Positions 19,331 to 28,393 of a DNA stretch of 64,000 nucleotides are shown here, one piece after another. Below the pieces are notes generated by a model. That model was given only the letters and a program-made list of their open reading frames with translations. It was not told the origin of the DNA and searched no databases. Both the position numbers and the translations under genes were made by a program. The stretch comes from Microbacterium hydrocarbonoxydans (GTDB lineage: Bacteria > Actinomycetota > Actinomycetes > Actinomycetales > Microbacteriaceae): positions 2,852,001 through 2,916,000 of the forward strand of contig NZ_FNSQ01000005.1 of the NCBI RefSeq assembly GCF_900105205.1, read 5' to 3'. Within the stretch, counting starts at the first letter, position 1, and the number at the start of each line of letters is the position of its first letter.

Positions 19331-20383
19331 TCAGTCCTCGACCGGATCGCCGTTCTCGTCCCAGTTCGCGGCCACCTTCTTGCTCGGCTGCACGCGCGGC
19401 GGCTCGCCGGGCATCTTGGGGAACTCCGGCGGGAACGACAGCTCTCCGAGTCCGTCCGCCACATCGCGCTCCCACCATTCCAGGAGCGTGTCGATGCGGC
19501 CGCGCTTCTCCTGCGCCCCCGCCCACGGATCTCCGATCTCCTCCAGACGCTGGGGGACGCTGCGCACCGTGAAGGCCGCGGGGTCGAGTCCGTCGAGCTC
19601 GTCCCAGTGCACCGGCGTCGAGACCGTGGCGCCGGGGAGTGCCCGCGGGCTGTACGCGCCCGCCATGGTGCGATCGCGATTCGCCTGGTTGAAGTCGATG
19701 AAGATCCGCTCCCCCCGCTCCTCCTTCCACCAGTTCATCGTGACCTGCTCCGGCATCCGTCGTTCCAGTTCCCGCCCGGCGGCGATCACGGCGTGACGGA
19801 CGTCGAGGAACTCATGGGTCGGCTCGATGGGAGCGAACACGTGGAGTCCGCGGTTGCCGCTGGTCTTCACGAACGCGTCGAGCCCGACCTCCTTCAGCAC
19901 CTCTCGAAGCGCGTGGGCGGCCGGTACGGCATCCGCGAACCCGGTGCCGGGCTGCGGGTCGAGATCGATGCGCAGCTCGACGGGGTTGTCGGAATCGGTG
20001 GCGAGCGACGCCCACGGGTGGAAGACGATCGTGTTCATCTGCGCGGCCCAGACGATGGCGCTCGGGCGGTTGAGCACGATCTGCGGATGCCGTCGCCCGC
20101 TGTTGTACGTGACGGTCACGGCGTCGACGTACTCGGGTGTGCCCTTGGGCGGGTTCTTGGAGAAGAAGCCCTCGCTGCCCACGCCGTCACGGAACCGTTC
20201 GAGGGACACGGGTCGGTTGCCGTTCGCCTCGAGGAACGGCACGCTGACCTGCTGGAAGTACTCCGCGAGCTCGGCCTTCGTGATGCCGTCCTTCGGCCAG
20301 ACGACGCGATTCGGACTGGAGAGGGCGACCTCGCGCTCCCCGTCAGGATCGATGACGGTCAGGGTCACGCGTTCTGAGGCCAT
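19331..20383 (-). CDS. LigD-type polymerase/primase domain protein
   Basis: A 350-residue stand-alone polymerase domain of the LigD (AEP primase) superfamily, which fills gaps and adds nucleotides during non-homologous end joining. Visible motifs are the catalytic RIDLDPQPG, TSGNRGLHVFAP and FIDFNQANRDRTMAGAYSPR. There is no ligase or phosphoesterase domain attached. TAGGGT ends 6 bases before ATG 20383, inside the palindrome GACCCTAGGGTC, so the gene is probably leaderless. No Ku gene is in the window. Confidence 0.93.
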   Translation of the reverse strand: MASERVTLTVIDPDGEREVALSSPNRVVWPKDGITKAELAEYFQQVSVPFLEANGNRPVSLERFRDGVGSEGFFSKNPPKGTPEYVDAVTVTYNSGRRHPQIVLNRPSAIVWAAQMNTIVFHPWASLATDSDNPVELRIDLDPQPGTGFADAVPAAHALREVLKEVGLDAFVKTSGNRGLHVFAPIEPTHEFLDVRHAVIAAGRELERRMPEQVTMNWWKEERGERIFIDFNQANRDRTMAGAYSPRALPGATVSTPVHWDELDGLDPAAFTVRSVPQRLEEIGDPWAGAQEKRGRIDTLLEWWERDVADGLGELSFPPEFPKMPGEPPRVQPSKKVAANWDENGDPVED

Positions 20384-20422
20384 GCTCCGACCCTAGGGTC
20401 AGCGTGCGACGGACGGAACCCC

Positions 20423-21583
20423 TCAGTCGCCGATGTCGACGGCCATGATCAGGACCGACGTGAGGGCGTCGCGCTCGACGAGCATGCTGGGCCCTGCCGG
20501 GTCGATGATGACCCCCGCCATCTCGATGTGGCTGGACAGCAGATTCGCGAGCTGCTGCGGCTCGAACGGCAGCGGGCGGTCTCCCCGGCCCAGCGCGAGC
20601 ACCTCGAGGGGGTGCGAGAACAGCTGCAGGAACCGCTTGCCGTCGGGCGTCTGCGCTTCGGCGATGCCCACCTGCCCGCTGCTGTTGCCCTCGTTCACGG
20701 CGACCCACATGCGCTTCACGGCGAGCGCATCGCCGAGCTTGGACGCGGTGTCCTGCTCGCGCGGAGCCGCGAGGATCGACTTCACCGTCATGTCGACGTC
20801 GGCCTGGTCGAGCGCCTTCTGCAGCAGTTCGGTGGGGAACACGACGCGATGCGGCGCGGAGGCGTTGTCGACGATGAGCCCGGCGAAGTCTCCGGACACG
20901 ACCTGCTGGAGCACCGAGGTGACCGGCTGGGCGACGGCCGAGGTCGCGGACGGATCCTTCTCGAGCTGCACCGAGTCGCGCACGGCCGCGGCCGAGCTGA
21001 ACGCGAGCATGAACTGGCGCTCGCCGTCACGCACCACGGCGACGGCCAGCGGCTTGCCCTCGCTGATCTGCGCACGGGCGTCGCCGTTCACGCGGATGTA
21101 CAGGTGCCCCTGCAGCGCTTGACGCAGCACGCCGAGGAGCTGCTCGTTCGTCGCGCCCTTCTCGACCTCCTTGAGCGATTCGCGGAGCAGGACGTTGTCC
21201 TTCATGCCGGGGACGGTCTCGGTCTGCTCGGGCGGCTGGACGGGAGCGAGCGGCAGGCGGCGCTCGGGCTCGGGTGCAGGCGTCGCGACAGGCGCAGGCG
21301 CGGCAGCGGGTGCCGACATCGGCACGGAGGCGGATCCGGACGATGCTGCCGCATCAGCCGCGGGAAGCGTCACCTCAGGGCCCGCCTGAGCACCCACGCC
21401 TCGGAAGGCCTGGACCGAGATGCCGATGCTCGGTGCCGCTTCGGGGGTCTCGTCCGGCGTCGCCTGCGCATCGGATGCGTCGGCCGCCGAGACATCCTCT
21501 GACTCGGTGGTCTCGACTTCAGTCTCGGTCTGGTCGGCGACGACGTCGTCGGCGGACTTCTTGCGGCGTGAGAACAGGGCCAT
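20423..21583 (-). CDS. SseB-family protein
   Basis: A 386-residue protein. The first 100 residues are low complexity: a basic start (MALFSRRKKSADD), an acidic Glu/Thr/Asp run and Ala/Pro-rich stretches. Two globular SseB-like domains follow (about 140-250 and 260-386). SseB-like domains have no firmly known activity in actinobacteria. TAGGCT (21591-21596) ends 7 bases before ATG, suggesting a leaderless transcript. It lies 26 bases before the pcrA stop, on the same strand and downstream of no shared start signal. Confidence 0.8.
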   Translation of the reverse strand: MALFSRRKKSADDVVADQTETEVETTESEDVSAADASDAQATPDETPEAAPSIGISVQAFRGVGAQAGPEVTLPAADAAASSGSASVPMSAPAAAPAPVATPAPEPERRLPLAPVQPPEQTETVPGMKDNVLLRESLKEVEKGATNEQLLGVLRQALQGHLYIRVNGDARAQISEGKPLAVAVVRDGERQFMLAFSSAAAVRDSVQLEKDPSATSAVAQPVTSVLQQVVSGDFAGLIVDNASAPHRVVFPTELLQKALDQADVDMTVKSILAAPREQDTASKLGDALAVKRMWVAVNEGNSSGQVGIAEAQTPDGKRFLQLFSHPLEVLALGRGDRPLPFEPQQLANLLSSHIEMAGVIIDPAGPSMLVERDALTSVLIMAVDIGD

Positions 21584-21609
21584 ATCAGCCAGCCTAACCC
21601 GCGGAACCG

Positions 21610-24063
21610 CTAGATCTTCTCGATCGGCGCGACCTTGATGAGGAGCTTCTTCTGCCCGGCCGAATCGAAGCGGACATGCGCGATGCGCTTCGCCCCCTCG
21701 CCGGTCACGGCATCGACGCGCCCCTCGCCGAAGTCGGAGTGACGGATGCGGTCGCCCGCCGCCAGCTCGAGATCGCCGTTGTCGCGCATCTTGGCCGTGA
21801 CACGGTTGGGGAACTTGTCCATCGCGGTCGACAGCGGCTTGAGCGAGTCCCTGCCGGGGAGCTGCTTGACGGCGAAACGATCACCGGAGCCGGATCCGCC
21901 GAACCCGCCGGCGCGACGCGCGTTGAGCGCGCGCGACTGCGACCCGCCCCGGGAGTTCACGTCTCCCGGCGACTGGCGCCAGTCGATGAGTCCCGCCGGG
22001 ATCTCCTGCAGGAACCGGCTGGGCATGGCGACCGACACTTCACCGAACTGAGCCCTGGTCATCGCGAGCGAGAGGTGCAGGCGCTTGCGCGCGCGGGTGA
22101 TGCCGACGTAGAAGAGCCGACGCTCCTCCTGGGGCCCGCCAGGCTCGCCCGCGGAGATCCGGTGCGGGATCAGGTCCTCTTCGACACCCGTGACGAACAC
22201 GGCGTCGTACTCGAGACCCTTGGCCGTGTGCATCGTCATGAGCGACACCGATCCGGACTCGTCGTCGAGGTCGTCGGCGTCGGAGACGAGCGCGACCTCG
22301 GTGAGGAAGTCGACGATGGTGCCTTCGGGGTTGTTGCGCGCGAAGTCGCGCGCGACCGCGACGAACTCGTCGAGGTTCTCGACGCGGGCCTCGTCCTGCG
22401 GGTCGCGGCTGGCGCGCAGCGCGTCGAGGTAGCCGCTCTTGGAGAGCAGCACACTCAGCCCGTCGGCCACGGTCGTCGGCGCCGGCACTTCACCGGACGC
22501 CGGAAGCATGATCTCGGTCGCCTCGGCGAGCACTGCGTCGAGCTGGGCGATCCCGGCCTGGATCTTCGGGCCGAAGCCCAGCTGATCGGGAACCGAGAGG
22601 GCCTGGCGGAAAGTGATCCCGTGGTCCTCGGCGAACCGTGCGATCGCCGTCTCGCTGACGTCGCCGATGCCACGTCTCGGCTTGTTCAGGATGCGGCGCA
22701 CCGCCATCTCGTCTGCGGGGTTCGCGACGGCGACGAGGTACGCCAGGGCGTCCTTGATCTCGGCGCGCTCGTAGAACTTCGTGCCGCCCATGATCTTGTA
22801 GGGCACGGCGGAGCGGATGAAGATCTCCTCCAACGCGCGGGACTGCGAGTTGGTGCGGTAGAACACCGCCATCTCGGAGTACGGCATCCCGGCGCGGTGC
22901 AGCGCCTCAACCTCGTCGGCGACGAACTGGGCCTCATCGTGCTGCGAGTACCCCGTGAAGCCGACGATCATGTCGCCGTCGCCCTTGTCGCTCCAGAGCT
23001 TCTTGTCCTTGCGGTCGAAGTTGTTGCCGATCACGGCGTTGGCCGCGGACAGGATATTCTGCGTCGACCGGTAGTTCTGCTCGAGCAGGACGACCCGAGC
23101 ACCGGGGAAGTCGCGCTCGAACTCGCTGATGTTGCGGATGTCGGCACCGCGGAAGGCGTAGATCGACTGGTCGGAGTCGCCGACCACCGTGAGCGATGCA
23201 CCCTCCAGCTCCGGCGAAGTCTCCGGTTCGAAGATCATCATGCCGTTGGAGGCATACGGATCGGCGGACTCGCCCGACACCGGCCGGGTGAGCTCGTGGA
23301 TCAGCGCGTACTGGGCGTGGTTGGTGTCCTGGTACTCGTCGACGAGGATGTGCCGGAACCGACGGCGGTACGTGTCGGCGACCTGCGGGAACGCCCGGAA
23401 CAGGTAGACCGTCTGACCGATGAGGTCGTCGAAGTCGAAGGCGTTGGCCTTCTGCAGCTGCCGCTGGTAGTCGGTGAAGAGCTCGACGAAGATCCGCTCG
23501 GCCGGGTCCGACATGTTGGCCTGGCGCGCGTAGGCCTCGGCATCCGAGAGCTCGTTCTTGAGCTTCGAGATGCGCGACTGGACGGATGCCGGGGTCAGAC
23601 CGTACGCGTCGGCCTCGTGCTCCTTGACGAGCCGCTTGATCAGGGCCCGCGAGTCGCCGGAGTCGTAGATCGTGAACGACTTCGTGAAGCCGAACTGCTG
23701 TGCCTCCCGGCGCAGGATCCGCACGCAGGCGGAGTGGAACGTCGAGATCCACATGCCGCGCGCCGCGTCGCCGATGATCGCCTCGACGCGCTCGCGCATC
23801 TCGCCGGCGGCCTTGTTGGTGAAGGTGATCGCGAGGATCTGGCTGGGCCATGCCTCGCGGCTGCGGAGCAGTGACGCGATGCGTCGGGTGAGCACGCTGG
23901 TCTTGCCCGAGCCCGCACCCGCGACGATGAGCAGCGCGGGGCCGCGATAGGTCACGGCCTCGAGCTGCTGAGGGTTGAGGCCGGCGAGGAGATCGTCGTG
24001 CCCCTCCGCCCCTGTGGAGCGTGGGCCGACGGATCCGGGGACGATGAGGGGGGCTTCGGTCAT
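21610..24063 (-). CDS. pcrA: ATP-dependent DNA helicase PcrA/UvrD
   Basis: An 817-residue superfamily 1A 3'-5' helicase for nucleotide excision repair and replication-fork clearance. Motifs in order are GAGSGKTSVLTRRI (Walker A), TFTNKAAGEMRERV, DEYQDTNHAQY (Walker B), GDSDQSIYAFRGAD, LEQNYRSTQ, MTMHTAKGLEYDAVF and VGITRARKRLHLS. The C-terminus has the Tudor-like RNA polymerase-contact domain (RIRHSDFGEGRVDAVTGEG). TAGACT lies 9 bases before ATG 24063, so the leader is only a few bases. Confidence 0.97.
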   Translation of the reverse strand: MTEAPLIVPGSVGPRSTGAEGHDDLLAGLNPQQLEAVTYRGPALLIVAGAGSGKTSVLTRRIASLLRSREAWPSQILAITFTNKAAGEMRERVEAIIGDAARGMWISTFHSACVRILRREAQQFGFTKSFTIYDSGDSRALIKRLVKEHEADAYGLTPASVQSRISKLKNELSDAEAYARQANMSDPAERIFVELFTDYQRQLQKANAFDFDDLIGQTVYLFRAFPQVADTYRRRFRHILVDEYQDTNHAQYALIHELTRPVSGESADPYASNGMMIFEPETSPELEGASLTVVGDSDQSIYAFRGADIRNISEFERDFPGARVVLLEQNYRSTQNILSAANAVIGNNFDRKDKKLWSDKGDGDMIVGFTGYSQHDEAQFVADEVEALHRAGMPYSEMAVFYRTNSQSRALEEIFIRSAVPYKIMGGTKFYERAEIKDALAYLVAVANPADEMAVRRILNKPRRGIGDVSETAIARFAEDHGITFRQALSVPDQLGFGPKIQAGIAQLDAVLAEATEIMLPASGEVPAPTTVADGLSVLLSKSGYLDALRASRDPQDEARVENLDEFVAVARDFARNNPEGTIVDFLTEVALVSDADDLDDESGSVSLMTMHTAKGLEYDAVFVTGVEEDLIPHRISAGEPGGPQEERRLFYVGITRARKRLHLSLAMTRAQFGEVSVAMPSRFLQEIPAGLIDWRQSPGDVNSRGGSQSRALNARRAGGFGGSGSGDRFAVKQLPGRDSLKPLSTAMDKFPNRVTAKMRDNGDLELAAGDRIRHSDFGEGRVDAVTGEGAKRIAHVRFDSAGQKKLLIKVAPIEKI

Positions 24064-24112
24064 GGCCTTATGAGTCTAGGCCGAGCCACCGACACGGGGG
24101 CACGGGAGGGCA

Positions 24113-24143
24113 GGCGGGGAGGCCGGAGCACGGCCTCCCCGCC
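24113..24143 (-). terminator. Terminator after lamin-tail surface protein gene
   Basis: A perfect 13-bp stem, GGCGGGGAGGCCG (24113-24125) with CGGCCTCCCCGCC (24131-24143), loop GAGCA. It lies 10 bases past the stop at 24154. Confidence 0.75.
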
Positions 24144-24153
24144 CTCGTGACTC

Positions 24154-27100
24154 CTAGGCCGCGCGGCTGCGTCGGCGGACCGCGAGCGCGCCGCCCAGCA
24201 TCAGCAGCAGCGCCAGCGCGATCGCGGCAGAGGGGATCTCCGCACCTGTCGCGGCGAGCCCCCCGCCGCTCTGCGTGACGCGGATGTCGGCCCAGCCGAT
24301 CAGCTCACCGGCTGCGGAGTACACCGCGATACGGTGGGCGCCGAGCGGAGCATCCGTCGGGATCGTGACCGTGAGCGCTCCGTCGGCGGAGGCCGCACCC
24401 GTCGCCAGGCGCACCGGCTCGGAGTACATCCACACCGACACACGCTCGGAGGCGTGCGCTGCGCCCGCCGTCACCGTCACGGTCTGCCCCCGTGAGGCGA
24501 CCGCCGGGTCGACCGTCACCCCGTTGCGGTTGTCGTCGGTGAGCGCCGAGCCGGGCAGCGGCGGCTTCTCGCCGCCGGGGTTGCCCGGATTGCCGGGGTT
24601 CTCCCCCGCCGTGCCGGGAAGGGTGCCCACCCTGAGAGCTTCCGAGGCGAATCCGTCGGCGAACCACCAGACCGGACGCTGCCCGTCGGCGGAGAGCGAC
24701 GCCGGAGCCGTGGCGAATCCCTCGTTGTTGATGTCGGGCATGCCGGTGGGCCGCGCGAAGTGCGCGATCCCCGGCTGCGCCGAGCCGTTGAGCGTGATCT
24801 GCGCCGAGCGGCCCTGGCAGCCGTCGTCGCAGACCGCCCAGAGCACGTCGAGGACGCTGTCGTAGTCGAGAGCCATCACTCCGGGAAGCCCTGGCGCGAT
24901 CTCGGAGACGAGCGTGGCCCCGCCGTCGGCGGCGAGCGCGAAGGCGTACACGTGACCGTTGTCCTCGACCGCGACGAAGAACAGCCCGCCACCGTGGCCG
25001 GCGTGGGTCGTCGAGTCGTACGCGGCGCCGGTCGTGATGTCGAAGAGCTTCCCGTCGAGGGCCGAGTCCGGCACCCACTGCACCGCCTCCATGCCGAGGT
25101 TCGCACCGACGGCCGGCAGCAGCGAGGTGAGGTCCCACTCCTGCTGGGCGACGAGGTCGCCGGCGGATGTCTCGGGATCGACCTTCAGCACAGTGTTGAG
25201 GTTCACGCCCTTGGCACTGTTGTCGCGCTCCGAGGCGACGTACACGGCGCCTTCGTCGTCGACGGTGATGCCCTCGGTGTCGGGGCCGGCCGCACCGGGG
25301 TTCGCTGCATCCTTCTGGAATCGCACCCGCTTACCCGAATCCCAGCCCGGGATCTGCGAGAAGGAGCCGTCGGCATGCGCCTTCAGCTTCCAGATCCGCC
25401 CCTCGCCGTTGTCGACGGCCCACAGGAATGCACCGTCCTTCGTCTCCTGTACGTCCAGACCCGAGCTGTCCTCGAGGAACGTCGGAGCCGAGTCGAGCAC
25501 CCTGACCTCCGCCGACCCCGTCCAGGCCGAGACCGCGATCTCTCCGGAACAGACGTTCGCCTCTCCCTTGGTGCTGCGGGCCGTGACGCCGAAGGCGCCG
25601 GTCGTGTCGGGGCAGCGTCCCCAGGTCGTCGCGGCGTGGCCCGCGCCCCACGAGGCGGAGTCCACGAGCAGATCGCCGTCGAACAGCCGCACCGTGTCGC
25701 CGTCGCCGAGGCCGAAGCCCAGAGCGGCGCGCTCGATCACGAGGTGGCCCCCCGCGGCGATCGTCGTGCCGGCAGGGATCGGATAGGCATGCGCATCGTC
25801 GTCGTCCTTGACGACGACGCCGGACACGTCGAGCGTCGAGGCCGTCGGGTTGACGAGCTCGATCCAGTCGTCGGGCGATCCGCCGTCCGACTCGACCTCG
25901 TTGATCCGCACCGGGTTCCCGCAGGCGTTGCGCAGCCCCTTGGTCGATACGGCGATGTCGACGAAGTCGCCGCTGCCGTCCGCGCAGCGAGCCAGGACAC
26001 CGGCCGCGTGGGCGGTGTAGACGTGCTCGTCGACGACGTTCAGGTTCGCGTCGCGCAGCGTGACGGTGTCGCCGTTGCCCAGTCCGAACACGAAGTCCTT
26101 CGGCTGGTCGAAGACGAGGTACGCACCGGGTTCCAGCACTGCGCCGGCCGGCAGCGGGGTCGTCTCGGCCGCATGACCGACCGGATCGCCGTCCATGACG
26201 GTCCACCCGGCCACATCCACCGGCGTGCTTCCGGTGTTGACGACCTCGACCCAGTCGGTGGCGTCGCCGTTCGACTCGATCTCGTTGATCGCCACATCGG
26301 GCATCACGCAGGAGTTCGCCGCGCCCGGCGTCGAACGGGCGAGCACGAAGGATCCCCGACCGTCTGGGCAGCGGGCGAGCGTGGCCGCAGCGAAGTCGCC
26401 GTCGATCGCCGCGTGTCCGCTCCACGGGAGCGTGTCGTCGATCAGCTTTCCCGCAGCGTCGAAGAGTCGGATGCGGTCGGCGCTGCCGATGCCGATCGGA
26501 TCGCGGAAGGCGGCTTCCGCACCGCCGACGATGCCGATGGTGCCCTCCTCGACCACGAGGAACTCTCCCGCGGCGATCCGGGTGCCGGGGCCGAACTGCC
26601 ACCGGTGGTCGTCCGAATTGTCGCGGATCTCATACCCCGAGATGTCGAGGTCGGTGTCGCCCGCGTTGTAGAACTCGATCCAGTCGGCCGGCTGCGAGTC
26701 GACCTCGTTGATGACGATCGAGCCCGCATCGGGGACGTCGGACGGGAAGACGTTCGCCGCCGCCCTGGTGCTCTCGGCGGTCGCCGCCCATTCGACGGTG
26801 CCGTCGACGTCCTCGGCTCCCCAGGTGACCGCGGCATGCCCTGTCCAGGCGGTCTCGTCGACGAGCACTCCGCCCGCGTCGAACAGTCGCACCTGATCGT
26901 CCTTGCCCAGACCGAAGGAGAAGTCTCCGACGCCCGCGGCGACCTCATCGATCACGAGATACGCCCCTGGCTCGATGACGCTCCCCTGCGGGAACGTGTA
27001 CGACTCGTCCTCGCCGTTGTCGCGGACGACGAAGCCGCTCAGATCGATCGCCGTGGCAGAGGTGTTGACGAACTCGATCCAGTCGCCCGGCACCTCTCCG

Positions 27101-27228
27101 CTGGATTCGACCTCGTTGATGCGGATGCCGGTCTCGGCTCCGGTGGCGGCGAGCGGTACGGCGAGCAGGGCGGCGGCGCTGAGTGCGCAGACCGTCGTGA
27201 CCGCAGCCGCGGAATGCAGGCGGGACAT
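24154..27228 (-). CDS. Sortase-anchored surface protein with four lamin-tail domains
   Basis: A 1024-residue secreted protein. A signal peptide (MSRLHSAAAVTTVCALSAAA...) is followed by four lamin-tail (LTD) repeats, each opening with a variant of INEVES...DWIEFVN, over residues about 30-560. A propeller-like region (about 570-855, with GITVDDEGAVYVASERD) and an Ig-like domain (about 885-985) come next. The C-terminus is LAATG (991-995), a hydrophobic helix and RRRSRAA, a class E sortase signal, so it is likely wall-anchored. ATG 27228 has AGGAG before it; the frame to 27306 lacks support. Function is unknown; extracellular adhesion or phosphoester/DNA-related roles are guesses from LTD partners. 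Confidence 0.85.
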   Translation of the reverse strand: MSRLHSAAAVTTVCALSAAALLAVPLAATGAETGIRINEVESSGEVPGDWIEFVNTSATAIDLSGFVVRDNGEDESYTFPQGSVIEPGAYLVIDEVAAGVGDFSFGLGKDDQVRLFDAGGVLVDETAWTGHAAVTWGAEDVDGTVEWAATAESTRAAANVFPSDVPDAGSIVINEVDSQPADWIEFYNAGDTDLDISGYEIRDNSDDHRWQFGPGTRIAAGEFLVVEEGTIGIVGGAEAAFRDPIGIGSADRIRLFDAAGKLIDDTLPWSGHAAIDGDFAAATLARCPDGRGSFVLARSTPGAANSCVMPDVAINEIESNGDATDWVEVVNTGSTPVDVAGWTVMDGDPVGHAAETTPLPAGAVLEPGAYLVFDQPKDFVFGLGNGDTVTLRDANLNVVDEHVYTAHAAGVLARCADGSGDFVDIAVSTKGLRNACGNPVRINEVESDGGSPDDWIELVNPTASTLDVSGVVVKDDDDAHAYPIPAGTTIAAGGHLVIERAALGFGLGDGDTVRLFDGDLLVDSASWGAGHAATTWGRCPDTTGAFGVTARSTKGEANVCSGEIAVSAWTGSAEVRVLDSAPTFLEDSSGLDVQETKDGAFLWAVDNGEGRIWKLKAHADGSFSQIPGWDSGKRVRFQKDAANPGAAGPDTEGITVDDEGAVYVASERDNSAKGVNLNTVLKVDPETSAGDLVAQQEWDLTSLLPAVGANLGMEAVQWVPDSALDGKLFDITTGAAYDSTTHAGHGGGLFFVAVEDNGHVYAFALAADGGATLVSEIAPGLPGVMALDYDSVLDVLWAVCDDGCQGRSAQITLNGSAQPGIAHFARPTGMPDINNEGFATAPASLSADGQRPVWWFADGFASEALRVGTLPGTAGENPGNPGNPGGEKPPLPGSALTDDNRNGVTVDPAVASRGQTVTVTAGAAHASERVSVWMYSEPVRLATGAASADGALTVTIPTDAPLGAHRIAVYSAAGELIGWADIRVTQSGGGLAATGAEIPSAAIALALLLMLGGALAVRRRSRAA

Positions 27229-27312
27229 GGGGCTCCTGGGGGAATCAGTCGGGTATCCCCCCACATCACCGATTCCGCATGGCCGACGCGCGACTCCCCG
27301 GTGCACGGCAGG

Positions 27313-27333
27313 TGAACGGACGGTTGCCGTTCA
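27313..27333 (-). terminator. Weak hairpin after ABC-2 permease gene
   Basis: TGAACGG and CCGTTCA form a 7-bp stem with a 7-base loop, 40 bases past the permease stop at 27374. Confidence 0.35.
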
Positions 27334-27373
27334 GCCGCGCGTACCTCGTCTCGCCGTTCAGGTCCTCTCGCGC

Positions 27374-28393
27374 TCAGGCGATGCGCGTGCCCGGCGGGAG
27401 CCGCTTCGCCGGCGTGCGGGTCCGCGACCAGGCACCCGCGAACAGCCCTCCGGCGAGCACGAGCTGCACGCCCAGACCGACGAACCAGCTGGGCACGGTG
27501 CCGGCGATGGTCTCCTCGGGCGTCGGGTAGACGTACGGGTCGTCGGAGCACTCGTCGAAGCGCTGGTCGAGCGGAGTCTGCTGAGCGCTGCGCACACCGA
27601 GCTTGATCTGACCGAACATGTCGACCGGGTATCCGTTCGGATCGAACTCGGTCGGCGTCGCATCCGCGAGCACCACGAAGGGGTTGGCGGCGAGCACCCA
27701 CCACACGAGGTCGAAACGCGGGACCTCGGTCGTGTAGGAGTCCCAGGACTCGCAGTCCACGTTGCCGACGTCGTCGTAGGGGCGGTTGTACTGCGTGGTC
27801 TCGGTGCGCACGGCCATCCCGCCGAGCAGAAACGCGATGAGCGTGCCGATCACCAGACCGGCGATCACGAGGTACGTCGTCGCGACGGAGAACAGCGGAC
27901 GGGCGATCAAGCCGCTGAGCCCCACGCCGATCGCCGCCACGATGATGATCTCGACGATGAGCACGAGGAGCGAGACGAGCAGCACGAGCGGGTTCGAGCC
28001 GCCGCCGAGCAGCGAGACGGCCAGGAACGGGATGGCCACGACGAGGAACGCGAAGCCGGTCGCGACGGCGGCGACGAGCTTGCCCACCATGATGTCGCCG
28101 GTCGACGCGGCGGTGACCTGCACGGCGGCGAGGGTCGCGGCGTCGCGGTCGCCGTTGATCGCGTTGCCGCTGAGCGTCGGCGACACGAGGACGACGAGCA
28201 GCAGCACCATGTTCACGACGATCGAGAACACCCCCGCTCCGACGAAGTCGCCCCACGAGTAGACGGCGAAGGAGAAGCCGGTGACGGCGAGCAGCACGAG
28301 TGCGAACACGCCGAGCAGGACATACCAGCCCACGCTGCGCAGGCGCTGGGTGAGTTCGAGGCGGGCGATGATCCCGATGCTGGTGATGCTCAT
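27374..28393 (-). CDS. ABC-2 type transporter permease
   Basis: A 339-residue membrane protein with six hydrophobic segments: near residues 22-45, 55-75, 105-130, 135-160, 175-195 and 305-325. A large extracellular loop between the last two contains two Cys (VDCESWDSY and FDECSDDPY) that may pair. It overlaps the stop of its ATPase by 4 bases, forming an efflux pair. The stress or drug exported is not evident. A longer frame from 28705 runs through the ATPase gene and is rejected. Confidence 0.85.
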   Translation of the reverse strand: MSITSIGIIARLELTQRLRSVGWYVLLGVFALVLLAVTGFSFAVYSWGDFVGAGVFSIVVNMVLLLVVLVSPTLSGNAINGDRDAATLAAVQVTAASTGDIMVGKLVAAVATGFAFLVVAIPFLAVSLLGGGSNPLVLLVSLLVLIVEIIIVAAIGVGLSGLIARPLFSVATTYLVIAGLVIGTLIAFLLGGMAVRTETTQYNRPYDDVGNVDCESWDSYTTEVPRFDLVWWVLAANPFVVLADATPTEFDPNGYPVDMFGQIKLGVRSAQQTPLDQRFDECSDDPYVYPTPEETIAGTVPSWFVGLGVQLVLAGGLFAGAWSRTRTPAKRLPPGTRIA

